Source: JBAZWE01 sp041658605 (GTDB lineage Bacteria; Actinomycetota; Thermoleophilia; BMS3ABIN01). Taken from it: a DNA stretch of 20,267 nt. Under the pieces are notes generated by a model. That model saw only the letters and a program-made list of their open reading frames with translations, was not told where the DNA came from and made no database searches. Where the stretch lies: assembly GCA_041658605.1 (NCBI GenBank), contig JBAZZU010000035.1, positions 1-20,267 on the forward strand, written 5' to 3'. The translations under genes were made by a program, and so were the position numbers. Below, in pieces: positions 12,520-20,019 of the stretch (position 1 is the first letter of the stretch; every line of letters begins with the position of its first letter).

Positions 12520-13647
12520 ATGCCTGATTTCTCCGAAACATCAATCGCAATTATCGGGGTCGGCCTCATGGGAGGCTCCCTGGGCCTGGCCGCGCAGGAA
12601 CGTCTTGGCGTTAGGCGCGTCATCGGGTTCAGCCGCACCGAACGCTCCCTGCAGCAGGCCCTCGACCTGGGCGCCATCACCGACAAGGCCGGCAGTGTCG
12701 AAGAGGCCGCCGCGGGCGCGGACATCTGTTTCGTGGCGACCCCGGTGCGAATGATTCTCGAGATTTCCCGGCGCGCGATGGCCGCTTCCGGCCCGGGCTG
12801 TATAGCCACTGACATGGGAAGCACCAAATCGAGCCTGATGTCCTCGCTGTCACCGTCGGAGGAGAAGCGTTTCATCGGAGGGCATCCCGTTTGCGGTTCG
12901 GAGACCGCCGGCGTCGGCAATTCCCGCGAAGACCTTTTTGATAACGCCACCTGGTTCTTGACATCCGGCAAGGGAGTCGAGCCGTCAAATTATGAAAAGC
13001 TTCATGGCTTCATAGCCGGAATCGGCGCTAAACCCACTGCCATCGACCCTGACGCCCATGACCGCATCATGGCGCTCGTCAGCCACCTGCCGCACGTCCT
13101 TTCAAATTCGGCTGTCAACCAGGTGGGCGGCGTGAACCTGGACGGACGCGAGGCGCTTCTGTCCGCCGGGCCGAGCTTTAACGACCTGACCAGGGTGGCG
13201 GGCAGCAACCCGCGCGTCTGGACCGACATTTTCATGGAGAACAGGCATTGGTTGGGAGAGGCGCTCAAGGAGCACATTACCAGCATGAAGCTGATCCTGG
13301 AGGCGGTAAGATCGGGCGATGAAAGATTCCTCAGGGAAATGATAGAGGCTGCCGCCGGCAACCGTAACCGGATGCTCGAGGCCGAGCGGCTTGCTCCCAC
13401 CGAACTTTTCGTGGTTAAGGTCCCTGTCTTTGACAAGCCGGGCGTTTTCAGCCAGGTGACCGTGGCGCTGGGTAACGCCGGGATCAATATCGTGGACCTG
13501 GCGTTCCACAGGATCAGCGTCGAGCAGGGGGGCGTTTTGTCGCTGGTCGTCTCGGGCGGCGAAACAGGAGATCAGGCTGTCGGGATTTTGAAAGGGCTGG
13601 GTTACGACGCCGTCGCAGTACCGTTCTCCGGCGCCGGGGCGGGTTAG
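12520..13647 (+). CDS. tyrA: Prephenate dehydrogenase with C-terminal ACT domain
   Basis: This 375-residue enzyme oxidatively decarboxylates prephenate to 4-hydroxyphenylpyruvate using NAD(P)+. The Rossmann motif is IIGVGLMGGSLG (residues 11-22). Family motifs follow: ATPVRMI, DMGSTKSS, FIGGHPVCGSETAGV, VSHLPHVLSNS and LLSAGPSFNDLTRVAGSNPRVWTDIFMENR. The C-terminal 80 residues (LFVVKVPVFDKPGVFSQVTVALGNAGINIVDLAFHRI onward) form an ACT domain, a ligand-binding module that usually gives tyrosine feedback inhibition in Gram-positive TyrA. The ATG has a modest upstream CAGG. It lies 33 bases after aroF and abuts aroA. It accepts the product of AroH from the upstream operon. Confidence 0.95.
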   Translation: MPDFSETSIAIIGVGLMGGSLGLAAQERLGVRRVIGFSRTERSLQQALDLGAITDKAGSVEEAAAGADICFVATPVRMILEISRRAMAASGPGCIATDMGSTKSSLMSSLSPSEEKRFIGGHPVCGSETAGVGNSREDLFDNATWFLTSGKGVEPSNYEKLHGFIAGIGAKPTAIDPDAHDRIMALVSHLPHVLSNSAVNQVGGVNLDGREALLSAGPSFNDLTRVAGSNPRVWTDIFMENRHWLGEALKEHITSMKLILEAVRSGDERFLREMIEAAAGNRNRMLEAERLAPTELFVVKVPVFDKPGVFSQVTVALGNAGINIVDLAFHRISVEQGGVLSLVVSGGETGDQAVGILKGLGYDAVAVPFSGAGAG

Positions 13648-13677
13648 TTGGCGGGCACGCCTGAGAAGGATGGTATC

Positions 13678-14967
13678 GTGAAGTTCATGCCCGCGACCGG
13701 CGGCCTGCGCGGCAGCCTCGCGGTTCCAGCCGACAAGTCCATCTCTCACCGGGCGGCGATGATCGCCGCCATCTGCGGTTCCCCGGTCAAGATACGCGAT
13801 TTTCTGCGCGCGGCGGACACCATGTCTACTTTGCGCGCTATCCAGGCCTGTGGTGTAAGGGTCGAAGAAGGCGGCGCGGGCAGCGGTCTGGTCGTCCACG
13901 GCGCCGGGCTTCGCGGTCTTAAGCCTCCCGCCGGAGTCATCGATATCGGCAATTCCGGGACGTCTATCCGTCTTCTTCCCGGGATCTTCTCCGGGCAGGT
14001 CGGCACGTTCACGCTGGACGGCGACGAGAGTATCCGCCGTCGACCAATGGACCGGATCGTGATGCCACTGCTGGAGATGGGCGTCGCGATTGAGGCCCGC
14101 GAAGGGCGTTTCGCGCCGCTCACGGTCGAAGGCGGCTGTGTGCACGGCTACCACTATGAGATGCCCGTGGCCAGCGCGCAGGTGAAGTCGGCCGTCTTGC
14201 TGGCAGGCCTGTATGCGGATGGACCGGTCGAGGTCGTCGAGCCCGCCGTCTGCCGCGACCACACCGAGATAATGCTGGCTCACTCAGGCGCGCGGATCGA
14301 GAAAGAGGGCACTCTCACAAGGATTTTTCCAGCCACGGACCTCGAGTTGGGCGAAGTCGACATACCGGGAGATTTCTCATCGGCCGCTTTTTTCCTGGTA
14401 GCGGCAACAGTCATTCCCGGCTCAGAAGTAACGCTGACGGGTGTGGGCGTCAATCCGACCCGGACGGGGCTGCTGGATATCATGTTACAGATGGGAGCGG
14501 ATATCAAAATAGAGAATCAGCGGTTTGCCGGTGGAGAGCCTGTCGCCGACCTGGTCGTGCGGTCAGCCGCCCTGAAAGGCATCGAGGTCGACGCTGATAT
14601 ATCCGGGCGCGCCATCGACGAACTGCCGCTCGTGGCGTTGCTGGGCGCATTCGCGCAGGGTGGAACGGTCGTGCGCGGCGCGGCCGAGCTCAAGGTAAAG
14701 GAGTCGGACCGCATCGACGGTCTGGTTGCCAGCATGACGGCGGGAGGCGTTGATATCGAGGTCCGTGATGACGGTTTTTCGGTTCAGGGCGGTGGCGTGA
14801 CGGGGGGAAGATTTGAAAGCCGTGGTGATCATCGCATGGCCATGCTGGGCGCGATCGCCGGCGCGGCTTCGCGCGACGGGGTGGAAGTGGCCGGTTTTGA
14901 CTGCGTCGAGGTCTCCTTCCCGAATTTTCTTGAGGTCATGGAATCCCTTGGAGGAAGCGTCCAATGA
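13678..14967 (+). CDS. aroA: EPSP synthase (3-phosphoshikimate 1-carboxyvinyltransferase)
   Basis: AroA transfers the enolpyruvyl group from PEP to shikimate 3-phosphate, the sixth step of the shikimate pathway. The start is placed at GTG 13678, preceded by GAGAAGGA seven bases upstream; a TTG at 13648, directly after the tyrA stop, is in frame but has no ribosome binding site. The 429-residue protein has VPADKSISHRAAM, GNSGTSIRL, RRRPMDRI, MPVASAQVKSAVLLAGL, RDHTEIML, NPTRTGLLDIM, LKVKESDRIDGL and GDHRMAM. The DKSISHR motif and the ASAQVKSA stretch resemble class II enzymes such as the Agrobacterium CP4 type. The position holding Ala in the CP4 GNAATG loop is Gly here, so glyphosate response cannot be assumed. 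Confidence 0.96.
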   Translation: MKFMPATGGLRGSLAVPADKSISHRAAMIAAICGSPVKIRDFLRAADTMSTLRAIQACGVRVEEGGAGSGLVVHGAGLRGLKPPAGVIDIGNSGTSIRLLPGIFSGQVGTFTLDGDESIRRRPMDRIVMPLLEMGVAIEAREGRFAPLTVEGGCVHGYHYEMPVASAQVKSAVLLAGLYADGPVEVVEPAVCRDHTEIMLAHSGARIEKEGTLTRIFPATDLELGEVDIPGDFSSAAFFLVAATVIPGSEVTLTGVGVNPTRTGLLDIMLQMGADIKIENQRFAGGEPVADLVVRSAALKGIEVDADISGRAIDELPLVALLGAFAQGGTVVRGAAELKVKESDRIDGLVASMTAGGVDIEVRDDGFSVQGGGVTGGRFESRGDHRMAMLGAIAGAASRDGVEVAGFDCVEVSFPNFLEVMESLGGSVQ

Positions 14968-15017
14968 CTGAAACTGTGTCCGCGACATTGAAAGATTGCA
15001 GGGGAAGAAGAACATGA
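14964..15017 (+). CDS. Possible 17-residue coupling ORF between aroA and cmk
   Basis: An ATG at 14964 overlaps the aroA stop (ATGA), and this frame ends in a TGA that overlaps the cmk ATG (ATGA at 15014-15017). GGAGG at 14950-14954 lies nine bases before it. The predicted peptide, MTETVSATLKDCRGRRT, resembles nothing I know. It might only hand ribosomes from aroA to cmk, or may be a chance by-product of the spacing. A purine-rich ribosome binding site for cmk lies inside it. Confidence 0.4.
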   Translation: MTETVSATLKDCRGRRT

Positions 15018-15679
15018 TCGTAGCCATCGACGGGCCGGCGGGAGCCGGCAAGAGCACGATCGCGCGTATGATCGCGGCGCGCCGCGGATGGACGTATCTC
15101 GACACCGGAGCCATGTATCGCACGGTTACGCTGCTGGCGCTTGAGCAGGGAATGGATCCCGGCGCGGCTGACGAGCTGGGGCAGTTGTCGAACAATATCG
15201 AAATGAGTTTCCAGCCGGGGCCGGACGGCTTACCGCGCGTTTTTGCCGGCTGCCGCGAGGTGACCGAAGAGATACGCAGCCCCGGGGTCACGGCCGCTGT
15301 TTCGGAAGTCTCGGCGCACGCTTCCGTGAGGGAGGCGATGGTTGAGATGCAGCGTGCTATGACGGCTGTCGGAGATGTGGTCGTCGACGGCAGGGACATC
15401 GGTACCGTCGTGTGCCCGAACGCCGAAGTCAAGATATTCCTGACGGCTTCCAATTCCGAGCGGGCCCGCAGGCGCAGGCTGGAGCTGGAGGCGAAGGGTA
15501 TAGATGTCCCGCAGGAGAAGATGGAACAGGATATCTCGGCCCGTGACGAGTACGATTCCAGCCGCAAGGTCTCACCGCTCAAGGCCGCTGACGATGCGGT
15601 GAACCTCGATACGACCGATCTCGGGATCGACAAGGTCGTCGACAGGGTTTCGGATATTATCGACGCGAAGTCTTCCTGA
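15014..15679 (+). CDS. cmk: Cytidylate kinase
   Basis: Cmk phosphorylates CMP and dCMP to the diphosphates with ATP. The 221-residue protein has normal length, a P-loop at the start (IDGPAGAGKSTIA, residues 5-17), the nucleotide-binding LDTGAMYRTVTLLAL, VVVDGRDIGTVVCPNAEVKIFLTAS, and the lid motif ARRRRLEL, followed by QDISARDEYDSSRKVSPLKAADDAVNLDTT near the end. ATG 15014 is chosen over TTG 14996 because AGGGGAAG lies upstream and the P-loop then starts at the usual distance. The aroA-cmk pairing is widely conserved, although the pathways are unrelated. Confidence 0.96.
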   Translation: MIVAIDGPAGAGKSTIARMIAARRGWTYLDTGAMYRTVTLLALEQGMDPGAADELGQLSNNIEMSFQPGPDGLPRVFAGCREVTEEIRSPGVTAAVSEVSAHASVREAMVEMQRAMTAVGDVVVDGRDIGTVVCPNAEVKIFLTASNSERARRRRLELEAKGIDVPQEKMEQDISARDEYDSSRKVSPLKAADDAVNLDTTDLGIDKVVDRVSDIIDAKSS

Positions 15680-15697
15680 GCGAATCGAAGTGATTAT

Positions 15698-16534
15698 TTG
15701 AAGATCCTAATCTCAAAACGCGGCGGATATTGTTACGGCGTCGAGCGCGCCCTGAAGATAGCCAACGAGGCCGCCGAGGGTTCAGATGAGCCGATCCATA
15801 CACTCGGTCCCATCATCCACAACCCGGGTGTAGTGCGCGAGCTTGCCGATGCCGGTGTGTCTCCGGTCGATGACCTCGCGGGTGTGGAGCGAGGCATCAT
15901 AATTCTCAGGACTCACGGAGTTACGCCCCAGGTGATCGCGGAAGCATCATCCCGCGGCCTGAAAATCGTCGATGCCACCTGCCCGTATGTGAAGGTCGCC
16001 CAGGAAAAGGCCGCGGCGCTGAAGGAGGAAGGCTACCTGCCAATAATCCTCGGCGAGCATGAGCATCCTGAAGTTGTCGCGCTTGCCGCTCACGCTGGCA
16101 AAAGGGCCATCGTGGTCGAGAAGATCGAAGAGCTTGACATGGATCTGGTAAAAGGGAAAAAAGTCGGAGTAGTCGTGCAGACCACCCAGGCAAGCGCAAA
16201 CCTCTCGGCGCTGGCTTCGCTACTCGCGCCCGCCTGCCGGGAGCTGCTCATCCATAACACCATGTGCAACGCCACCCAGAAATGCCAGGAGGAGGCGCTC
16301 GATCTGGCCTGTAAGGCCGACGCGGTCATAGTCATCGGCGGCCGCAACAGTGCCAACACTACCAGGCTGGCGCAGTTATGCCGCGAGGTCCAGGAGCGGA
16401 CATATCACATCGAGGATATCGCCGAGCTGAAACCGGAATGGTTCGAGGGCGCCCGGACGGTTGCCATCACAGCAGGCGCGTCGACACCTTCAGAGCAGAT
16501 GGAGGCGGCGGGCGAGTGGGTCAAAAAGCACTGA
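15698..16534 (+). CDS. ispH: 4-hydroxy-3-methylbut-2-enyl diphosphate reductase
   Basis: IspH (LytB) performs the last step of the MEP isoprenoid pathway, forming IPP and DMAPP with a [4Fe-4S] cluster. The 278-residue protein has the three cluster cysteines: Cys12 in KRGGYCYGVERAL, Cys95 in VDATCPYVKV and Cys190 in NTMCNATQKC. Substrate-binding stretches include HTLGPIIHNP, RTHGV, GEHEHPEV, QTTQAS, GGRNSANTTRL and TAGASTPSEQM. The start is TTG at 15698 with a GAAGTG-type ribosome binding site; it is the only start that keeps the first cysteine motif. It is the last gene of the aroF operon. There is no fused S1 domain, unlike some Firmicutes homologues. Confidence 0.96.
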   Translation: MKILISKRGGYCYGVERALKIANEAAEGSDEPIHTLGPIIHNPGVVRELADAGVSPVDDLAGVERGIIILRTHGVTPQVIAEASSRGLKIVDATCPYVKVAQEKAAALKEEGYLPIILGEHEHPEVVALAAHAGKRAIVVEKIEELDMDLVKGKKVGVVVQTTQASANLSALASLLAPACRELLIHNTMCNATQKCQEEALDLACKADAVIVIGGRNSANTTRLAQLCREVQERTYHIEDIAELKPEWFEGARTVAITAGASTPSEQMEAAGEWVKKH

Positions 16535-16598
16535 CGCAAATCGCGGTAAACCCGTAACAGCAGGGCGTCAGGATGCGGGATTGTTATTTATCGCACAT

Positions 16599-17357
16599 TC
16601 ATGACATCCGGTTGTTGACCGCAAGCGGAACCTCGACGAGCAGCAGCTCCACATCTTCTTCAGCCACGATGTCCACTTCCTTGCTTCCGATGATCTTCGC
16701 CGAGCCCAGAGCCGGAATCTCGTGCCCGTTCAGCCTCAGCGGTCCGCCTTCGACCACATACAGATATGCACCCCTGCCGGCCTCGAGTCCGTAAACAAGT
16801 TTATTGCCTGATTCCAGGCTGCTGGAAAAGACCCGAGCGTCGGATGCGATCGGCAACGCTTCGGGGTCGTCGTTCGAGACCAGTGCCATCAGGCGGTTCA
16901 GCCGCTCTTCCTTATCTACATGTTTGTGCTGAAGGGCTGGTTCCAGGTCGGATATCGCCGGCAGGAACCACATCTGGATGAACCTCATGGGCTCGTCAGC
17001 CCGGTCGTTTATCTCCGAATGCCACATCCCCCGGCCGACCGTCGTGTGCTGCACCCAGCCCTTTCGCAGGATGTCACCGCGTCCGTTCTCATCCTCGTGG
17101 CGAAAAACGCCTCCCGCGCAGTATGTCACGACCTCGATGTTCCGGTGCGGATGCAGCGGCCATGTCGCTCCCGGCGACAGGGTGTCATCGTTGAAGACCC
17201 GCAGCGTGCCGAAATGTGTGTATTCGCGGTCGTAGTAATTGTCGAAGGAAAAATGCCAGTGCCCGTGAAATGTGCCGTTCTCGACCCTGCCATCAGCCTG
17301 GAAAATGCTATCTGGTGGCCGGACGATGATTATTTCCCTGCCGGTTGAAATCTTCAT
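16599..17357 (-). CDS. Pirin family cupin protein
   Basis: The 252-residue protein is a bicupin of the pirin family. The N-terminal domain has the metal-binding pattern HPHRNIE (His69, His71) and WHSEIND (His113, Glu115), with the FGTLRVFNDDTLSPGATWPLHPHRNIEVVTY block typical of the YhhW-like group. Some members oxidise quercetin and others act as redox-sensing regulators; which applies here is not visible. The C-terminal cupin (about 165-245) lacks a complete metal set, as is usual. GGAG precedes the ATG at a normal distance. It is convergent with ispH and divergent from the protease gene, so it is transcribed alone. The 194 bases between it and the protease show no strong promoter. Confidence 0.93.
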   Translation of the reverse strand: MKISTGREIIIVRPPDSIFQADGRVENGTFHGHWHFSFDNYYDREYTHFGTLRVFNDDTLSPGATWPLHPHRNIEVVTYCAGGVFRHEDENGRGDILRKGWVQHTTVGRGMWHSEINDRADEPMRFIQMWFLPAISDLEPALQHKHVDKEERLNRLMALVSNDDPEALPIASDARVFSSSLESGNKLVYGLEAGRGAYLYVVEGGPLRLNGHEIPALGSAKIIGSKEVDIVAEEDVELLLVEVPLAVNNRMS

Positions 17358-17539
17358 TTCGATTCTCCAGTTTAACGATAGGACTCTGTCTATTTAGTAT
17401 TACCTGCATTTGGTCGACTAAACGCCGATTGATGACGTCTATGCAAGCGTATGCTGCGCTGTTACAATTTATTTATTCAGAAAATGTAATTATTTAAGTA
17501 GGATTTGCGCTGGGAAGGGTAAAAAGACAAGATCCGAGG

Positions 17540-17545
17540 TAAACT
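17540..17545 (+). promoter_or_regulatory. Possible -10 box before the protease gene
   Basis: TAAACT (17540-17545) ends six bases before the ATG at 17552, the same spacing as at brnT and trpS, so a leaderless transcript is possible. GAGG at 17536-17539 could instead be a distant ribosome binding site. No clear -35 box is present. Confidence 0.3.
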
Positions 17546-17551
17546 TAGAGT

Positions 17552-19924
17552 ATGAGAACGAGAAGTCTTTTAGTGGTTGTTATTCTGGTACTGGCGCTGC
17601 TCGCGCTGGCCGTGGCGGGGATTTTTATTGTTTTTAATGGGCGCGGGAACGAAGTCGGCAGTTCCACTATGGTTTCGACCGAAGCGGCTGCTGAACGCGG
17701 GCCTGCCGCCGGCGTTTCCGACGCCGACATAAACGAGTCGCCCGCGGAGCCGGAAAACGGCCAGTCCCAGTCACACGACATCGCCGACGCATCCACCGGC
17801 GGAAAGACAAATCCCAAGGTGCAGTCCTCCATCAATGAACTGGCTGCGGTTCAGGAAGCACTGGGTGCGGCCGCGGCAGCGGAGTTTGCTTCCCGGCACG
17901 ATCTTGAGATTAAAGACGGTGGCGTCACGATAGTAGTGGAAGCCGCACCTGGCTCCGACGCAACGGCCGCGGTCACTGCAGCTGGCGGCCGGATTCAGAC
18001 TTCGCATGGCGATCTCATCCAGGCATCCGTTCCAGTAGAAGGCCTCGCCGGCCTGTCCGCGGACTCTACCGTAAAATACATAAGGGAACCCTCCCGCCCG
18101 ACGGCTTTTGCCACTATCGGGGAAGGCTCAGCCGACATCGGCGCCACGAGCTGGCAGGCTTCGGGATACAGCGGCGCCGGTGTCAAGATAGCCATCCTCG
18201 ACCCCGGATTCGCCAGCTATCAGCAGGCTATCTCTTCCGGAGACCTTCCCGCGAATGTGATCACGAGATCATTCCGCTCGGACGCCGACATCACCGGTGG
18301 CGGAGAAGTCCATGGCACTGCGTGCGCCGAGATCGTACATGACGTCGCGCCCGGGGCCCAGCTGTACCTGGTCAATTTCAGCACTGACGTCGAACTGGGC
18401 AACGCCGTCGATTACCTGGCCACGCAGGGAGTAACAGTCGTCTCCGCATCCTGGGGCTTTTTCGGCTCCTTCCGCGGCGACGGCCAGGGCCAGGTTGACG
18501 ACATGGTTCTGCAGGCCAGGAATGCCGGCATCTTCTGGTCGAACGCCGCCGGCAACGCGGCCCAGTCTCACTGGAGCGGCCCGTTCACCGACAGCGACAA
18601 CGACACATGGAACGAGTTTTCCGGCGCCGACGAACACAACACGGTCTCGGCCCAGTCGGGCGAGCAGCTGGACATCTACCTCGCGTGGAACCGCTGGCCG
18701 GCTACCGATCAGGATTACGACATGTATCTTGTCTGGGAGGGGCAGCCGAACACGACAGTGGCCGCATCCGATAGCTGGCAGTCAGGCACACAGCCTCCAG
18801 TAGAGGAAATACATTACACGGTCCCGTCAGGTCGTAGCGGTAACTACTGGATCGTCATCAAGAATTACAGCGCCGCGGGCGACGCAGTTTTCCAGCTCTA
18901 TACATATCCAAAGACAGTCCAGCACCAGGTGGCCGCAGGCAGCCTCGGCGGCCAGCCCGCTGACTCCGCGGATGCGATGATCGTTGGAGCGGTACCGGTA
19001 AACAACTCCAGCATCGAAGCTTTCAGCTCGCGCGGACCGACCATCGACGGCCGTGTGAAACCCGATATCGTCGCGCCTGACCGGGTCTCCACCTTTACAT
19101 ATGGGCCGGCTGGTTTCTGGGGAACGTCGGCAGCGGCTCCCCACGTGGCCGGGGCAGGTGCGCTTGTCAAAGGCGCAAATTTCGCATATACGCCGGCGCA
19201 GGTGCAGGGTTTCCTCGAATCAAGGGTCACCGACCTGGGAGCGTCGGGCAAGGATAACGTATACGGCAGCGGTAAACTGGCGCTTGGAATGGCCCCCGAT
19301 TTTGCGGCGCCCGTTATAACAGGTGTCAGCCCATCCGGTAACATCTACTCAAACTCGGCGGTTGTGAGCGCCTATTACGCTGACACCGGCAGTGGCATCA
19401 ATACATCATCAGTTCAGGTCACGCTCGATGGCGCCGGACTTGCCGGCTGTGCCATCACCGGGACGTATGTGAGCTGTCCGGCTAGCAACCTTCAGGCGGG
19501 TACGCACGCGATCGGCGGTTCGGTGGCCGACAACGCTGGTAATTCAGGTACGATAAGTGGTTCGTTTACCATCATTTGCGGCGCTCCCCAGATCACCCTT
19601 GGAACGCCGCGGTCTTTCTGGGGCAGCTATCCGGATTATCTGGCCCGCGAGCTTTCGGTGAGCTATGCGATGTGTGATACAGGCGGCACCGGGGCCTATG
19701 ACATCAAGGTCGTCGGCAGCATAAATACGGGCAGCGTCTTTCCGGCGTCAGTGATGCCGATGTCGCTTGGAGACATACCCGGCGGTACTTCAGGCTGCCT
19801 GTCCCTGACGATAAAATATGTCGTGCCGTCAAGCGTCGCCTCCTTCAGGTCCATAACCTTTGTGACCTCGAAGGATGCCTGCGGAACCGAATATGCCATC
19901 CCGGGCGCCTATCCCGGCGCCTGA
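17552..19924 (+). CDS. Exported subtilisin-like serine protease (S8 family)
   Basis: The 790-residue protein starts with a hydrophobic segment (about residues 5-28) that is a signal peptide or membrane anchor. A Ser/Glu-rich linker and an inhibitor-like prodomain region follow to about residue 185. The S8 catalytic residues are all present: Asp217 (VKIAILDPGF), His254 (EVHGTACAEI), oxyanion Asn335 (SNAAGN) and Ser526 (WGTSAAAPHVAGAGALV). Between Asn335 and Ser526, about residues 340-455 form an extra beta-rich domain (LDIYLAWNR, DYDMYLVWEG, GNYWIVIKNYS) like those found after or inside bacterial S8 enzymes. The C-terminus (about 587-677) looks Ig-like (VITGVSPSG, VSAYYADTGSGINTSSVQVTL), and residues 677-790 are of unknown type with several cysteines. 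No sorting signal is seen. It is probably secreted or surface-attached. Confidence 0.92.
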   Translation: MRTRSLLVVVILVLALLALAVAGIFIVFNGRGNEVGSSTMVSTEAAAERGPAAGVSDADINESPAEPENGQSQSHDIADASTGGKTNPKVQSSINELAAVQEALGAAAAAEFASRHDLEIKDGGVTIVVEAAPGSDATAAVTAAGGRIQTSHGDLIQASVPVEGLAGLSADSTVKYIREPSRPTAFATIGEGSADIGATSWQASGYSGAGVKIAILDPGFASYQQAISSGDLPANVITRSFRSDADITGGGEVHGTACAEIVHDVAPGAQLYLVNFSTDVELGNAVDYLATQGVTVVSASWGFFGSFRGDGQGQVDDMVLQARNAGIFWSNAAGNAAQSHWSGPFTDSDNDTWNEFSGADEHNTVSAQSGEQLDIYLAWNRWPATDQDYDMYLVWEGQPNTTVAASDSWQSGTQPPVEEIHYTVPSGRSGNYWIVIKNYSAAGDAVFQLYTYPKTVQHQVAAGSLGGQPADSADAMIVGAVPVNNSSIEAFSSRGPTIDGRVKPDIVAPDRVSTFTYGPAGFWGTSAAAPHVAGAGALVKGANFAYTPAQVQGFLESRVTDLGASGKDNVYGSGKLALGMAPDFAAPVITGVSPSGNIYSNSAVVSAYYADTGSGINTSSVQVTLDGAGLAGCAITGTYVSCPASNLQAGTHAIGGSVADNAGNSGTISGSFTIICGAPQITLGTPRSFWGSYPDYLARELSVSYAMCDTGGTGAYDIKVVGSINTGSVFPASVMPMSLGDIPGGTSGCLSLTIKYVVPSSVASFRSITFVTSKDACGTEYAIPGAYPGA

Positions 19925-19929
19925 TCAGC

Positions 19930-19981
19930 TTCAACCTGGTCTATGGTCCTGTATGATCTGTTTGTCAGCCGGCGCCGGCTG
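19930..19981 (+). promoter_or_regulatory. Candidate promoter with palindrome upstream of the DUF512 gene
   Basis: TTCAAC (19930-19935) and TATGAT (19952-19957) are 16 bases apart and form a plausible promoter. At the expected transcript start lies a perfect 16-base palindrome, CAGCCGGCGCCGGCTG (19966-19981). It has no T-run, so it is not a terminator for the protease gene. It could be an operator or a hairpin at the 5' end of the mRNA. The weak -35 box keeps confidence low. Confidence 0.4.
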
Positions 19982-20019
19982 CGGCACACGCGTTACGAGG
20001 GCGGCGCGGTTAATCCATC

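Noticed and set aside
13102..14283. A 393-residue minus-strand frame across tyrA and aroA
   Set aside because: It lies antisense to two clear core genes and has no recognisable domain or ribosome binding site.
14563..15633. A 356-residue minus-strand frame across aroA and cmk
   Set aside because: Antisense shadow of aroA and cmk; low-complexity Ser/Ala-rich translation.
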